From: Bacteroides sp. AN502(2024) | GTDB lineage: Bacteria; Bacteroidota; Bacteroidia; Bacteroidales; Bacteroidaceae | DNA length: 64,000 nucleotides | Direction of reading: 5' to 3' | Assembly: GCF_041227145.1 (NCBI RefSeq) | Contig: NZ_JBGFSP010000003.1 | Span: 2,604,001 to 2,668,000 of the forward strand | Shown here: positions 52,508 to 63,560 of the stretch, piece after piece | Position numbering within the stretch: the first letter of the stretch is position 1 | Layout of the letters: every line of letters begins with the position of its first letter | The notes under the pieces: model-generated | The model's database searches: none | Seen by the model: the letters and a program-made list of their open reading frames with translations, nothing else | What the model was told of the DNA's origin: nothing | Translations under genes and position numbers: made by a program

Positions 52508-54145
52508 ATGGCAACACCTCCGTTTAAGTATCAGCCCATGTTTGAGAAGGGAAAAGATACAACTGAGTATTATCTGCTTACAAAAGACTATGTATCAGTA
52601 AGCGAGTTTGAAGGAAATCCCATCCTGAAAATAGAGAAAGAAGGTTTGACTGCGATGGCTAATGCAGCTTTTCGTGATGTATCATTCATGCTTCGTCGTT
52701 CGCATAACGAACAAGTTGCTAAGATTCTGAGTGATCCGGAAGCAAGTGAAAATGATAAGTATGTGGCACTGACTTTCCTGCGTAACGCGGAAGTTGCTTC
52801 CAAAGGTGTACTTCCTTTCTGTCAGGACACGGGTACTGCTATTATCCACGGTGAAAAAGGGCAACAGGTATGGACCGGATATTCTGACGAAGAGGCTCTT
52901 TCACTGGGTGTATATCAAACATATACCGAAGAGAACCTGCGTTACTCACAGAATGCACCTTTGAACATGTATGACGAGGTAAATACCAAATGTAACCTCC
53001 CTGCGCAGATTGATATCGAGGCTACCGAAGGTATGGAATACGAGTTCCTTTGCGTAACAAAAGGTGGTGGCTCTGCCAACAAAACATATTTGTATCAGGA
53101 AACAAAAGCTATCCTGAACCCCGGTACACTGGTACCTTTTTTGGTAGAAAAGATGAAAACATTGGGAACAGCTGCTTGTCCTCCTTATCATATCGCTTTC
53201 GTTATCGGTGGTACTTCAGCAGAGAAGAACCTGTTGACAGTGAAGCTGGCTTCTACTCATTTCTATGATAATCTACCGACTACCGGAAATGAATATGGCC
53301 GTGCATTCCGCGACATCGAATTGGAAAAAGAAGTATTGGCAGAAGCTCACAAAATTGGGCTGGGTGCACAATTCGGAGGTAAATATCTTGCTCATGACGT
53401 ACGTATCATCCGTTTGCCTCGTCACGGTGCTTCTTGTCCGGTAGGTTTAGGGGTATCTTGCTCTGCCGACCGTAACATCAAATGTAAAATCAATAAGGAA
53501 GGTATCTGGATTGAGAAACTGGATTCAAATCCTGGCGAACTTATTCCTGTAGAGCTGCGTCAGTCAGGTGAAGGTGATGTTGTAAAGATAGACCTGAACC
53601 GTCCGATGCCGGAAATTCTGAAAGAACTGACTAAATATCCGGTAGCTACCCGTCTGTCACTGAACGGAACAATCATCGTAGGTCGTGATATCGCTCATGC
53701 TAAACTGAAAGAACGTTTGGATCGGGGTGAAGACTTGCCACAGTATATGAAGGATCATCCTATTTATTATGCAGGTCCGGCAAAAACTCCGGAAGGCATG
53801 GCCTGTGGTTCTATGGGGCCTACTACGGCAGGACGTATGGACCCGTATGTTGATCTTTTCCAAAGTCACGGTGGTAGCATGATCATGTTGGCAAAAGGTA
53901 ACCGTAGCCAACAGGTCACAGATGCTTGTAAGAAGTATGGTGGTTTCTATCTTGGCTCTATCGGAGGTCCGGCAGCTATCCTTGCGAAGAATAATATCAA
54001 GAGCATCGAATGTGTGGAATATCCGGAGCTGGGCATGGAAGCTATTTGGAAGATTGAAGTCGAAGATTTCCCGGCATTTATCCTGGTAGATGATAAAGGA
54101 AATGACTTCTTCAAACAGTTGAAACCGTGGAATTGTACAAAATAA
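52508..54145 (+). CDS. Fumarate hydratase, class I
   Basis: A 545-residue Fe-S fumarase that interconverts malate and fumarate, part of the reductive branch leading to succinate in Bacteroides. The N-terminal domain carries a cluster cysteine in [14 protein letters not shown]. Further cysteines lie in [20 protein letters not shown] and [19 protein letters not shown]. The C-terminal beta domain (about 360-545) includes [16 protein letters not shown] and [18 protein letters not shown]. Full single-chain length, so both halves are fused as in E. coli FumA/FumB. Confidence 0.94.
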   Translation: MATPPFKYQPMFEKGKDTTEYYLLTKDYVSVSEFEGNPILKIEKEGLTAMANAAFRDVSFMLRRSHNEQVAKILSDPEASENDKYVALTFLRNAEVASKGVLPFCQDTGTAIIHGEKGQQVWTGYSDEEALSLGVYQTYTEENLRYSQNAPLNMYDEVNTKCNLPAQIDIEATEGMEYEFLCVTKGGGSANKTYLYQETKAILNPGTLVPFLVEKMKTLGTAACPPYHIAFVIGGTSAEKNLLTVKLASTHFYDNLPTTGNEYGRAFRDIELEKEVLAEAHKIGLGAQFGGKYLAHDVRIIRLPRHGASCPVGLGVSCSADRNIKCKINKEGIWIEKLDSNPGELIPVELRQSGEGDVVKIDLNRPMPEILKELTKYPVATRLSLNGTIIVGRDIAHAKLKERLDRGEDLPQYMKDHPIYYAGPAKTPEGMACGSMGPTTAGRMDPYVDLFQSHGGSMIMLAKGNRSQQVTDACKKYGGFYLGSIGGPAAILAKNNIKSIECVEYPELGMEAIWKIEVEDFPAFILVDDKGNDFFKQLKPWNCTK

Positions 54146-54203
54146 TCGGTTTTACTTCGTTTATATAAGATTTTGAGAAGAGGTTGTAAAAGCCTTCAAT
54201 AAA

Positions 54204-54240
54204 AAATCCCCTCATTACAATTCATGTAGCGAGGGGATTT
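54204..54240. terminator. Bidirectional terminator between fumarase and pectate lyase
   Basis: AAATCCCCTC (54204-54213) pairs perfectly with GAGGGGATTT (54231-54240). The minus-strand side continues into six T, so it best serves the pectate lyase gene. The genes converge here. Confidence 0.8.
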
Positions 54241-54300
54241 CTCATTCTAAGGACTCTCGGGATATTTACTTTGGCAGGGTAAATATCAGTCTTTGGTCAT

Positions 54301-55407
54301 TTATGGTTGTTTATTCTGTTCTTTCTTCCATTTTTCGTATCTTTTCAGCACCTTACTTCCATCTTTGTTATACCAGCTATAACCATTTCGGCGTTCGTGC
54401 CCGATTTCCGAGATTTCATATTTTTTAATGCCGTCACGGTCACAGAAAAAAGGTCGGTTAGTTTCCAGTTCGTAAAAGCGTGCCCAAAGAGTGGGACAGT
54501 CTTCACAAGGAACCATGCGATAGTCTTTTTTGCCATCACTGTTCGTGAAATATTCTTTCTGTAGCCCTTTGATTTCCGACTTCTGGAACCATTTAACGGC
54601 TCCTTCTATCGATTTTACAACTTCTGTGGATGGATTGGGGAGTGACATAAGTAGTAATACAATATTGTCTGACTCTTGGCCGCTTAATGACGGAAGTTCG
54701 TAAGCACGTGCTTTGCATGGTTCCAGAGTGACACGGTCGTGCTGGGCGCACCATACTGTCAATTCTCCGTTTTGGCGCACCTGTGTTTTGAGTATGCACT
54801 CTATGCCTTTATCAAAAGCTTTGCGTGCTTGTTTGCAGATATCTTCAGGCAGGAAGATGTAAGGAGTCTTCTTTTCGTATATTTCCCGAAGCAGATTCAT
54901 CACTCTCACTATTGCATTGTCATTGTAGGTGATTTGTACGTAATAACCTTTGGGACGCGGATAAAATTGAGGCCATCCACCGTTCTCATATTGTGCTTTG
55001 AGTAGATATTGAATACCGTTCAGTGCTCCTTCTTTATACTTCTCCTTTTGCGTAGCCAGATAAAGCCGTGACAGATATTCGATTTCCGTGGTAGTGGCGT
55101 TGTTGTCGATTGTGCTTTGGTTGGCGTCCTCTTTGGCTTTTAGTGCAGTCTTATATTCTTGCTCCGTCAGCTCTGCCGGCATATAAATGTTCTTGGGCCA
55201 GCCTCCGGTTGTTTGTTGATAGAGTAACACGTTGTCACCGATGCGTTGTGCCTCTTCCGTCTTGAAGAAATCATCGTCAAATTTGGGAGCGATGTGTACC
55301 CATTCTTTGTAATTTCGTTGTTTTCTGTAATTTGTTGCTTTTGAGTTTTGGGCTGAGGCTTTCGTCAGGATAAGAAGTAATAGTAAGAAAAGACTTGATG
55401 CTCTCAT
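54301..55407 (-). CDS. Pectate lyase, PL10 family
   Basis: A 368-residue secreted enzyme that cleaves polygalacturonate by beta-elimination. It has a signal peptide (about 1-19, ending ASAQ), then the (alpha/alpha) toroid motifs of the PelA/PL10 family: QQTTGGWPKNIYMP, STIDNNATTTEIEYL with the catalytic acidic residue, AQYENGGWPQFYP and TYNDNAIVRVMN. Later comes TVWCAQHDRVTLEPCKARAYELPSLSG by parts. It sits 30 bases downstream of a tolC-like gene on the same strand, not in a pectin locus, so it may be read from the efflux operon or an unseen promoter. Confidence 0.9.
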   Translation of the reverse strand: MRASSLFLLLLLILTKASAQNSKATNYRKQRNYKEWVHIAPKFDDDFFKTEEAQRIGDNVLLYQQTTGGWPKNIYMPAELTEQEYKTALKAKEDANQSTIDNNATTTEIEYLSRLYLATQKEKYKEGALNGIQYLLKAQYENGGWPQFYPRPKGYYVQITYNDNAIVRVMNLLREIYEKKTPYIFLPEDICKQARKAFDKGIECILKTQVRQNGELTVWCAQHDRVTLEPCKARAYELPSLSGQESDNIVLLLMSLPNPSTEVVKSIEGAVKWFQKSEIKGLQKEYFTNSDGKKDYRMVPCEDCPTLWARFYELETNRPFFCDRDGIKKYEISEIGHERRNGYSWYNKDGSKVLKRYEKWKKEQNKQP

Positions 55408-55437
55408 GGCTTTTATTATTTAATGTTTTTATATTCT

Positions 55438-56757
55438 TTATTCCAGATACTTCGTAATCTTACCACTGATCTGCAACAGGGATATTTCGCAAAGTTTCGT
55501 GTTGTATTCGGCGGAGAGGATGCGCTCCTCTGCGTCTAACAAACTTTTTTGTGCTTCGCGTACTTCAAAACCGGAGAGGTCTCCCTGTATATATCGATCC
55601 ATGGCAATATCATGGTTGTCCTTCGCAGTTATCAGGTTTTGACGTTCCAGATTCAACAATTGGAGATTGTTGCGATAGGCTTGCCATAGGTTACTAAGAT
55701 CAGAGCGAAGTGATAATTCCAGGTCTTGTCGTTCCAGGCGGCGGTTCTTAAAAGCCAGACTTGCATTTCTCTTTTCACGGCGACGATTACCGTCGAATAT
55801 ATTAAAACCTATAGTTATTCCGGCATTAAAGCCCAGTTCACCTCTTCTGCTGTTTGCGTTGATGTCATACTTGTTGAACGTATATCCATATCCGGTATTT
55901 AATTTGAGATATGGATAGTTGCGTGAGTTTATTTTCTTGTAGTCTAACTGAGCAAGTACCGTATTCTGATCCGCTTTTAGTAAAGAAGCATTGGTTGCCA
56001 ACGTAGAATTCCATAAATCATCAAATTGCAAATCGCTATGTACGTTGATGGTGGAGTCTTTGATAATAATGTTTTGATTGACATTGTTGTTGGCCATCAG
56101 TTCATTCAATTGGATGCGTGAAGAATGCAGCAATTCCTGTTGTTTGATGTATTGGGCACTGTCTGCATTGAAGTCCACCTTTGCCTGCTGATAATCCAGC
56201 CCTGAAAACTTACCGACCAGGTGACTAGCCTCGGCTATACGCAAGCGTTCTTTAGAAAGCGACATTGCATAATGAAAGTTTTTCAGACGGATCTTCTGTT
56301 GGATAAAATTATAGTATTCGGAAGTCAGGGAAGCAATAAAGTCTTCAATAGCAATACGGGTATTGGTTTCCCCCTGACGTTCCAGTTCTTTCAACTGTTT
56401 ATAGGTGGTGCTGATATTGAATCCGTCGAAAATAGTCCAGTTGAGGTTAAGACCGACATTAACCGTCTGATCGTAGACTCCGTTATATTTTGTTATTTCC
56501 CCGGTAGCACGCGCCTTGGTTTCAATATTATCCAGGTTTCCGGTATATCCGGCAGAGAAGTCCAGTGTAGGCAGGTAACCTGCATTTCCCAACGTTGCGT
56601 TGTTTTTGCTGATCTGCTCTTCGTTATGTATGATGCGTAAAGAGTAATTATTTTGTAATCCTTCTTCCAGACATTCCTTTAGCGTGAGGACTTGTGCCTT
56701 TGCAAAAGAGACTGATAAGAAGGCACATACAATAGTTATATAAATAGTTTGTTTCAT
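55438..56757 (-). CDS. TolC-family outer-membrane efflux protein
   Basis: A 439-residue outer-membrane channel for the RND system upstream. It has a signal peptide (MKQTIYITIVCAFLSVSF to AKAQ), then two repeated outer-membrane-efflux domains rich in coiled coil (about 25-220 and 235-435; LTLKECLEEGLQNNYSLRI, GFEVREAQKSLLDAEERIL). ATG 56757 has an AGGA ribosome site 9 bases upstream. ATG 56778, overlapping the RND stop as ATGA, is the alternative. Third gene of adaptor, pump, channel. Confidence 0.92.
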   Translation of the reverse strand: MKQTIYITIVCAFLSVSFAKAQVLTLKECLEEGLQNNYSLRIIHNEEQISKNNATLGNAGYLPTLDFSAGYTGNLDNIETKARATGEITKYNGVYDQTVNVGLNLNWTIFDGFNISTTYKQLKELERQGETNTRIAIEDFIASLTSEYYNFIQQKIRLKNFHYAMSLSKERLRIAEASHLVGKFSGLDYQQAKVDFNADSAQYIKQQELLHSSRIQLNELMANNNVNQNIIIKDSTINVHSDLQFDDLWNSTLATNASLLKADQNTVLAQLDYKKINSRNYPYLKLNTGYGYTFNKYDINANSRRGELGFNAGITIGFNIFDGNRRREKRNASLAFKNRRLERQDLELSLRSDLSNLWQAYRNNLQLLNLERQNLITAKDNHDIAMDRYIQGDLSGFEVREAQKSLLDAEERILSAEYNTKLCEISLLQISGKITKYLE

Positions 56758-56774
56758 GTAAATTCCTTTCTGTT

Positions 56775-59700
56775 TCATTCTGGTAGTTTTTTGATTCGGT
56801 TAGTCGAGATGTAACTGTAAATAGCCGGTACAATGTACATCGTAAGCAGGGTAGATACGACCATACCACCTACTACTGCCGTACCCATGGCGATACGTTG
56901 GTTACAACCTTCTCCGGTGGCAAAAGCCAGTGGGATAAGTCCTAAAACCGTAGAGGCACTTGTCATCAGAATCGGACGGAGACGTTGCAGTGCGGCATCT
57001 TTGATAGCATTCATTTTATCTTCTCCGGTTTCCTGTTTCTGATTGGCAAATTCTACAATCAGGATACCATTCTTTGCCACCAAACCGATCAGCATGATAA
57101 TACCGATCTGACTGAAAATATTCATTGTAATATCTCCAAAATACATGAAGACCAAGGCGCCGGCAATAGCCAGTGGCACTGTCAACATGATAATCAACGG
57201 ATCTTTGAAACTTTCAAACTGGGCTGCCAGAATCAGGTAAATCAAAAGGATGGCCAGGATAAAGGCGAACATTAGGCTGGAAGAACTTTCACGATATTCT
57301 TTAGAGTCTCCCGATAGGGCAGTGCGGAAAGTGTCGTCCAATGTTTCTTTGGCAATCTTATCCATTTCCTCCAAGCCTTGTCCGATTGTTTTGCCATCTG
57401 CCAATCCAGCAGAGATGGTGGCTGACACAAAACGGTTATAGCGATATAATTTGGGAGGAGCAATACCACTTTCCAATTCAATCAAGTTGTCCAACTGAAT
57501 CATATCCCCACTACTGTTACGAACGTAAATCGCCTTCAGGTCGGCCGGTTTGTTTCGTTGCTGACGGTTGATTTCACCAAGAATTTCGTATTGCTTACCG
57601 TTCATATAGAAATATCCCATACGTTGGCCGCTTAATCCATATTGCAGCGTTTGAGCAATGTTTCTGGTACTTACTCCCATGATACTGGCCTTATCTCGGT
57701 TGATTTGAATACGGGCTTCAGGTTTACTGAACTTCAAATCAACGTCAGCCATCTGGAAAACTGGATTTTCATATACTTTAGCTATAAACTTGGGTAGCAC
57801 TTCTTCCAGCTTTTCCAAATTGGTAGCCTGAAGTACATATTGTATAGGCATACTTCCACGACGTCCGCCGAAAGAAGACTGTTGCTGTACGAATGAACGC
57901 GCCATTGTTTTCTTCCGTACCGCTTTTGATATTTTCTCTGCAACATCCATCTGTGTGTAGTTACGGTCTTGCATATCTTTCAATGTGATGCGTACATTTC
58001 CGCTACCACTGGATACACGGGCTGTAACAGCTTCCGCATCGGGAAGAATAGAGTCAACCAGTTGATTGATGTCCTCCGTGTAATCCCGGATATATTCGTA
58101 AGTGACACCTTCTGCACCCCGGGTGTTAATACTGATTTGCGAACGGTCCTCAAGTGGAGCCATTTCTGCGGGAATGGCATTCCATAGAAAACCGATCAGG
58201 CAAATGGTGATGAAAGTAAATGGAAGAGCAATCCAGCGTTTGTTAAGGAAAGCGGCAAGTGACCGGCTGTATAGCCGGTTCATTCCTTCGAAGAATGGTT
58301 CGGTCTTCGCATAAAACCAACTTTGCTTTTCCCTCTTTATAAGTAATTTTGTTGCCAGCATCGGAGTGAAAGTCAATGCCGCAAACGATGAAATGATGAC
58401 TGAACCTGAAATAACGATACTGAATTCCCGGAACAATCGTCCTGTCATTCCATCCATAAAGACGATAGGGAAGAATACGGCAACCAGCGTGATAGTCGTT
58501 GAGATGACGGCAAAGAAGATTTCTTTAGCTCCTTCTATTCCCGCTTCTTTGGGAGCCATTCCCTTTTCAATACGGATATAAATATTTTCCGTCATAACGA
58601 TGGCATCATCTACCACCAGCCCCACCGACAGTACGATGGCGAGCATGGAAAGTACATTAATGGAGAATCCTGCCAGATACATAACGAAGAATGCGCCGAT
58701 AAGAGAGACAGGGATTACGATACAAGGCACCAATGTGACGCGCCAGTCACGCAGGAAGAGGAAGATTATGATGATTACGAGTATAAAAGCTTCATATACA
58801 GTTGATTTAACCTCATTGATAGACGCACGGATAAATTTGGTGTTGTCAAAACCATAATTATAATGCACATCTTCCGGCAAGTCTTTTTTCATCTGCTCCA
58901 TGCGCTGGTATACAGCATCCGCGATTTCAATATGGTTGGCACCCGGCTGTGGAATGACTACGACACCTACCATAGGAACTCCGTTCATTTTCATATAACT
59001 CTTGATATCGGCAGGTCCCAATTCTGCACGTCCGATATCACTGAAACGTACAATATGGTTATTCTCTTCTTTGATAATCAAATCATTGAATTCATCTGCA
59101 GTATGCATTAATCCCAGTGTGCGGATAGTCAGCTCGGTGGTATTCCCTTCGATACTACCGGAAGGGAGCTCCACGTTTTCATTGTCCACGGCATTTTTAA
59201 CATCGATGGGAGTAATACCATATCCCGCCATCTTTACCGGGTCGAGCCAAAGGCGCATGGAGTAACGTTTCTCTCCCCAGATCGATACACCACTTACGTC
59301 GGCAATAGTTTGTAACTGTTCCTTTACAGTCAAATCCGCGATTTCGCTCAATTCCAATAGCGTGCGCTTGTCACTTTGAAGTGCAACCATTAAGATAGGC
59401 ATAGCATCAGCATCCGCTTTTGAAACAGTCGGAGGGTCGCAGTCGCGGGGCAGATAACGTTGGGCACGTGAAACCTTGTCACGTACGTCGTTGGCCGCTG
59501 TTTCCAGATCGACGGACAATTCAAATTCTACTGTGATACGGCTTTGTCCCTGCTGACTCACACTGGACAAAGAACGGATACCGGGAATACCATTGATATT
59601 CTGTTCCAACGGTTCGGTTATCTGGTTCTCGATAACATCGGCATTAGCTCCCGGATAAGAACAGCTGACAGAAATGATCGGATTATCCACCGACGGATAC

Positions 59701-59807
59701 TCACGGACACCCAGATAATTGTATCCGATGAATCCGAAAAGGAGGATGATGATCGTTAATACTGTGGCTAATACCGGGCGACGTATACTTAATTCGGATA
59801 TATTCAT
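56775..59807 (-). CDS. RND efflux pump, inner-membrane component (HAE1 type)
   Basis: A 1,010-residue resistance-nodulation-division transporter that uses the proton gradient to drive efflux. It has twelve expected membrane segments in two halves, a first periplasmic domain with GVREYPSVDNPIISVSCSYPGA, paired proton-relay aspartates in VGLVVDDAIVMTENIYIRI, and the second-half signature SQIGIIMLIGLVAKNGILIVEFA, each given in part. HAE1 proteins move drugs, bile salts or hydrophobic compounds. Substrate is unknown. Between the adaptor (15-base gap) and tolC-like gene. Confidence 0.95.
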   Translation of the reverse strand: MNISELSIRRPVLATVLTIIILLFGFIGYNYLGVREYPSVDNPIISVSCSYPGANADVIENQITEPLEQNINGIPGIRSLSSVSQQGQSRITVEFELSVDLETAANDVRDKVSRAQRYLPRDCDPPTVSKADADAMPILMVALQSDKRTLLELSEIADLTVKEQLQTIADVSGVSIWGEKRYSMRLWLDPVKMAGYGITPIDVKNAVDNENVELPSGSIEGNTTELTIRTLGLMHTADEFNDLIIKEENNHIVRFSDIGRAELGPADIKSYMKMNGVPMVGVVVIPQPGANHIEIADAVYQRMEQMKKDLPEDVHYNYGFDNTKFIRASINEVKSTVYEAFILVIIIIFLFLRDWRVTLVPCIVIPVSLIGAFFVMYLAGFSINVLSMLAIVLSVGLVVDDAIVMTENIYIRIEKGMAPKEAGIEGAKEIFFAVISTTITLVAVFFPIVFMDGMTGRLFREFSIVISGSVIISSFAALTFTPMLATKLLIKREKQSWFYAKTEPFFEGMNRLYSRSLAAFLNKRWIALPFTFITICLIGFLWNAIPAEMAPLEDRSQISINTRGAEGVTYEYIRDYTEDINQLVDSILPDAEAVTARVSSGSGNVRITLKDMQDRNYTQMDVAEKISKAVRKKTMARSFVQQQSSFGGRRGSMPIQYVLQATNLEKLEEVLPKFIAKVYENPVFQMADVDLKFSKPEARIQINRDKASIMGVSTRNIAQTLQYGLSGQRMGYFYMNGKQYEILGEINRQQRNKPADLKAIYVRNSSGDMIQLDNLIELESGIAPPKLYRYNRFVSATISAGLADGKTIGQGLEEMDKIAKETLDDTFRTALSGDSKEYRESSSSLMFAFILAILLIYLILAAQFESFKDPLIIMLTVPLAIAGALVFMYFGDITMNIFSQIGIIMLIGLVAKNGILIVEFANQKQETGEDKMNAIKDAALQRLRPILMTSASTVLGLIPLAFATGEGCNQRIAMGTAVVGGMVVSTLLTMYIVPAIYSYISTNRIKKLPE

Positions 59808-59822
59808 AAGGTGCTGGTATTA

Positions 59823-60908
59823 TTAATCAATGTTGTCAAGAGTAACGGCAAGTCCGGTACGTAGTTGCAGTGTTCCTGAAGTAATGATGGTATCTCCCCT
59901 GTGTAATCCTCTGATCACCTGTACCTCAGATGCGGTGCGGATGCCGGTAATAATATCCACTGGTTCGGCCTTCCCTGATTTATACAGATAGACCTTGTCT
60001 TTGCCCATTTCCGGCACAATAGCTTCTGTGGGAATGGCAATTGCGTCAGGTATTTCATCCTTTTTCAACAGCACGCTCGCGTAACGGCCGGGAAGCAGGG
60101 TGTGATTGACATTCGGGTATAATGCACGGGCGGTAAACTGATGCAGGTTCGGGTCAATAGCTGACTCCACAGCATACACTTGTGCACCGAAAGCATCCAG
60201 GTTCCCTTCAACGCTGAAGTTCAAGTTGGTCCCTTTCTTGATTTGCTTGGCATAACGTTCCGGTACGGAGAATTCCACTTTCAATGGAGCGATTTTGGTC
60301 AGTTTGGCAATAACAGTAGTCGGAGAAGCATAAGTGCCGACACTAACTTGGCGGAGCCCGATCACCCCATCGAACGGAGCACGAAGTTCGGTTAATTCGA
60401 TATTGGTTTTGATTATTTCTATATCTGCGTTCAGGGTTGCCAAATCCGTTTTTACTTGTTCGTAAGCTTCTTTACTGACGGCATCCCGTTTCAGCAGAGC
60501 GTTCTGGCGGAATACACGGTCTTCTGCCAGTTTTAATTGTGAAACGAGGCGTTGTAATTGTGCCTGCAACTGCCGGTCATTTACTTTGGCAAGCAACTGC
60601 CCTTTTTTTACGGCCGTTCCTTCCTCGAAGTTGATTTCCACAATTTTTCCCGAAGTTTCGAAAGATAAATCCACTTCCTCATCGGGCAGAAGTACGCCGG
60701 TAGTAATAAACTCGTCTGTCAGGGATTGTGGCTTTATGACTTTAGCATTTACATTTAGAACTTGTTTCCCTTTTTTCTGATTGCCGCCCATCACTTTGTC
60801 GGCAGCTGTTAGTTCATCGTTTTTTTTCGGTAATTGTGAATAGATTCCTCCACCGATAATTCCGGCACCAACAAGAATAATGATGCCCCATTTAGTCTTT
60901 TTATTCAT
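59823..60908 (-). CDS. RND efflux periplasmic adaptor (HlyD/AcrA family)
   Basis: A 361-residue membrane-fusion protein linking the RND pump to the TolC-like channel. It has an N-terminal membrane anchor (WGIIILVGAGIIGGGIY), then a lipoyl-like domain split around a short helical hairpin (about 95-175; GKIVEINFEEGTAVKKGQLLAKV read in parts), a beta-barrel domain (about 205-290) and a membrane-proximal domain ending LRTGLAVTLDNID. First gene of the operon. No regulator adjoins, and the 160 bases upstream show no clear -7 box. Confidence 0.93.
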   Translation of the reverse strand: MNKKTKWGIIILVGAGIIGGGIYSQLPKKNDELTAADKVMGGNQKKGKQVLNVNAKVIKPQSLTDEFITTGVLLPDEEVDLSFETSGKIVEINFEEGTAVKKGQLLAKVNDRQLQAQLQRLVSQLKLAEDRVFRQNALLKRDAVSKEAYEQVKTDLATLNADIEIIKTNIELTELRAPFDGVIGLRQVSVGTYASPTTVIAKLTKIAPLKVEFSVPERYAKQIKKGTNLNFSVEGNLDAFGAQVYAVESAIDPNLHQFTARALYPNVNHTLLPGRYASVLLKKDEIPDAIAIPTEAIVPEMGKDKVYLYKSGKAEPVDIITGIRTASEVQVIRGLHRGDTIITSGTLQLRTGLAVTLDNID

Positions 60909-61068
60909 GGTTTAGTATCGTATATATCTATTGATATGATTATTCTTTTGCAGATTAGACTCCATATTCTTGAAATGGTTTAACCACAAGACATTTTTTC
61001 TGGGAATGAAGAGTTAGGAAATGAAAAATATTTATGTAAAAATTCTTTTTATAAAATATGGTGAATGA

Positions 61069-62001
61069 TTAGTAGGCAGCCCGATATTTGCCTTCCTCTT
61101 TATCCTCCAGCATATTTAAATAAGAGGTATAGCGCGATTCGCTGATAAGGTGTTCTTCCACAGCCTTGCGTATGGCACATCCGGGTTCATGACGGTGAGT
61201 GCAGTTGCCATATTTGCAGTTGGCGGAAGTCTTGAATATTTCGGGAAAATAATGTCCGATTTCCTCCTCCTCCATATCGAATGTACCGAACCCCTTGATA
61301 CCCGGAGTGTCAATGATATATCCATCCCCGTCTACAGGAAACATTTCGGAGAAAGTAGTGGTGTGCATACCTTTGTTATGGTAAGAAGAAATTTTGCCGG
61401 TCTTGGTTTCTATGCCCGGCAGTATGGAATTGATAAGAGTCGATTTACCGACTCCCGAATGACCGGAAAATAGTGTAATTTTGCCTTCCAAGTCCTTTTT
61501 AATTTCGTCCACTCCGTTACTGTTTTTGGCGGAAACCTTAAAACAGGGATAACCGATCTGTGTATACAGGTTGATAAGTGCGTCCAGATAGTGGAGTTCA
61601 TTCTCGTCGTAAGCATCTATCTTGTTGAATACCAATTTGACGGGAACGCGATAAGCCTCTGCCGATGCAAGAAAGCGGTCAATGAAGATAGTGGAAGTTT
61701 CGGGATAGTTGACGGTTACCACCAGCATGCACTGGTCGAGGTTGGCGGCAAGGATGTGTGATTGTTTGGAAAGATTGGAAGAACGACGGATGATATAGTT
61801 TTTCCTATCTTCTATTTCGTTGATAAAGGCAGTGCCCTCCTGATTAAGTATAATCTGAACACGGTCGCCCACTGCGACAGGATTGGTGCTGCGAATCCCT
61901 TTCAGCCGGAAATTACCTTTGATTTTACATTCGATAAATTGTCCGTCATCGGTTTTCACCTGATACCAACTACCCGTGTTTTTGATTACTAATCCCTTCA
62001 T
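61069..62001 (-). CDS. rsgA: Ribosome small-subunit GTPase RsgA
   Basis: A 310-residue assembly factor that tests late 30S subunits. It has an N-terminal OB fold (about 1-70), then a circularly permuted GTPase with motif order G4 NKID, G1 [13 protein letters not shown]3 DTPGIKGFG, and a C-terminal zinc knuckle [17 protein letters not shown] 62001 is chosen: the frame continues upstream to 62064, but those codons fall in a palindromic gap. Confidence 0.95.
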   Translation of the reverse strand: MKGLVIKNTGSWYQVKTDDGQFIECKIKGNFRLKGIRSTNPVAVGDRVQIILNQEGTAFINEIEDRKNYIIRRSSNLSKQSHILAANLDQCMLVVTVNYPETSTIFIDRFLASAEAYRVPVKLVFNKIDAYDENELHYLDALINLYTQIGYPCFKVSAKNSNGVDEIKKDLEGKITLFSGHSGVGKSTLINSILPGIETKTGKISSYHNKGMHTTTFSEMFPVDGDGYIIDTPGIKGFGTFDMEEEEIGHYFPEIFKTSANCKYGNCTHRHEPGCAIRKAVEEHLISESRYTSYLNMLEDKEEGKYRAAY

Positions 62002-62031
62002 AAATTGAGGTTGAGAACTGAGAATTAAAAT

Positions 62032-62077
62032 TTGAGAAGGAAAGTGCAGCATACTACATGACACAGCTCCTTCTCAA
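62032..62077. repeat. Inverted repeat between frr and rsgA
   Basis: TTGAGAAGGA (62032-62041) and TCCTTCTCAA (62068-62077) form a perfect 10-bp stem with T/A-rich flanks. On the minus strand it lies between the frr stop and the rsgA start and could terminate frr partly or be a plus-strand terminator. Confidence 0.55.
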
Positions 62078-62099
62078 TTTTTAATATTCAATTTCCAAT

Positions 62100-62660
62100 T
62101 TAAACGGTCATAATTTCTTTTTCCTTTTCAGTCAGCATATCATCGATTTGTTTGATATACTTATCATGGATCTTTTGCAGTTTGGCTTCCGCATTTTTCT
62201 GTTCGTCTTCTGCCAATCCGTCTTTTACAGCTTTTTTCAGTGCGTCGATGCCGTCACGACGGGCATTGCGTACACTTACTTTAGCTGTTTCACCTTCTCC
62301 CTTACACTGTTTTGCCAGTTGTTTACGACGTTCTTCCGTCAGAGGAGGAATGCCGATGCGGATCATCTCGCCATTGTTTTCGGGCATGATGCCGAGGTCA
62401 GAGTCGATGATTGCTTTTTCGATGATACGAAACATGCTTTTATCCCAAGGCTTGATCATGATACTACGAGCATCCGGAGTAGTAACAGCTGCCACATTGC
62501 TGATAGGCACCATGCTTCCGTAAGAATCTACGCGGATGCCATCTAATAAGCGGATACTCGCTTTCCCGGCGCGGATATGTGCTAGTGCTTCTTCCAGATA
62601 CATGATGGCCATATCCATTTTTTCTTGTGCGTTGTTAAGGCAAGTCTTTACGTCTACCAT
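62100..62660 (-). CDS. frr: Ribosome recycling factor
   Basis: Splits post-termination ribosomes with EF-G. 186 residues, the normal size. The three-helix bundle is recognisable from [43 protein letters not shown] and the C-terminal helix [20 protein letters not shown], each in part. It has its own -7 element at 62702-62709, and pyrH lies upstream on the same strand, a common bacterial pairing. Confidence 0.96.
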   Translation of the reverse strand: MVDVKTCLNNAQEKMDMAIMYLEEALAHIRAGKASIRLLDGIRVDSYGSMVPISNVAAVTTPDARSIMIKPWDKSMFRIIEKAIIDSDLGIMPENNGEMIRIGIPPLTEERRKQLAKQCKGEGETAKVSVRNARRDGIDALKKAVKDGLAEDEQKNAEAKLQKIHDKYIKQIDDMLTEKEKEIMTV

Positions 62661-62701
62661 ATTTTTTGAGGTTTAAAATTGCATTTTGATTGATTAAGTA
62701 G

Positions 62702-62709
62702 CAAAAGTA
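62702..62709 (-). promoter_or_regulatory. -7 promoter element for frr
   Basis: Minus-strand TACTTTTG, 41 bases upstream of the frr ATG. Confidence 0.6.
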
Positions 62710-62795
62710 TACTATTTTTTGTTCATCTGCAACAGCATCCCCATCTTTTTTATGAGTGACTTGTTGGTGGTAATCAGGATAACAGTAGCGATAAA

Positions 62796-63506
62796 TTAGT
62801 TATGGACTAACGTGCCTATCTTTTCTCCACTGATAACCTTTTTTAGGTTACCGACTGTATCCATATCAAATACGACGATAGGCAGGTTGTTTTCTTTGCA
62901 CATGCAGGTCGCAGTTAAATCCATGACTTTCAGACCACGTTTCAATACTTCATCATACGTAATATCATCGAATTTGGTTGCAGTAGGATCTTTTTCGGGA
63001 TCGGCTGTGTAAATACCGTCTACACGAGTACCTTTCAGCATGGCGTCTGCTTCGATTTCTATTCCTCGCAGTGAAGAACCGGTATCTGTGGTAAAGAATG
63101 GATTTCCCGTTCCTGCAGACATGATAACTACTTCACCGTTCTCCATACATTCAATGGCCTTCCATTTACTGTAAAATTCACCGATAGGTTCCATTCGTAT
63201 TGCTGTCAACACACGTGCTTTTACACCGATAGCCACAAGAGCGGAACTTAGAGCGAGGCTATTGATAACGGTAGCCAGCATTCCCATTTGGTCACCTTTC
63301 ACACGGTCAAATCCTTTATGGGCTCCACTTAGTCCGCGGAATATATTGCCTCCTCCGATGACGATACCAATCTGTACTCCTTGTTCGTGGATCTCTTTGA
63401 TTTGTTGAGCATATTCTGCCAATCTTTTTTCGTCAATGCCGTATTGCTTTTCGCCCATCAAGCTCTCTCCACTGAGCTTTAGTAAGATTCTTTTATACTT
63501 TGCCAT
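62796..63506 (-). CDS. pyrH: UMP kinase
   Basis: Phosphorylates UMP to UDP. 236 residues of the amino-acid-kinase fold. It has [15 protein letters not shown] at the start, [12 protein letters not shown], the UMP-binding region [29 protein letters not shown] and the late motif [12 protein letters not shown]. Typical hexameric bacterial UMP kinase, usually controlled by UTP and GTP. Upstream of frr, with its own promoter. Confidence 0.96.
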   Translation of the reverse strand: MAKYKRILLKLSGESLMGEKQYGIDEKRLAEYAQQIKEIHEQGVQIGIVIGGGNIFRGLSGAHKGFDRVKGDQMGMLATVINSLALSSALVAIGVKARVLTAIRMEPIGEFYSKWKAIECMENGEVVIMSAGTGNPFFTTDTGSSLRGIEIEADAMLKGTRVDGIYTADPEKDPTATKFDDITYDEVLKRGLKVMDLTATCMCKENNLPIVVFDMDTVGNLKKVISGEKIGTLVHN

Positions 63507-63531
63507 ACCTTTAGCTTTTTATTGTTTGCCG

Positions 63532-63539
63532 CAAATATA
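63532..63539 (-). promoter_or_regulatory. -7 promoter element for pyrH
   Basis: Minus-strand TATATTTG, 25 bases upstream of the pyrH ATG. Confidence 0.6.
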
Positions 63540-63560
63540 GCGATAAATTGTCGGATAGCC

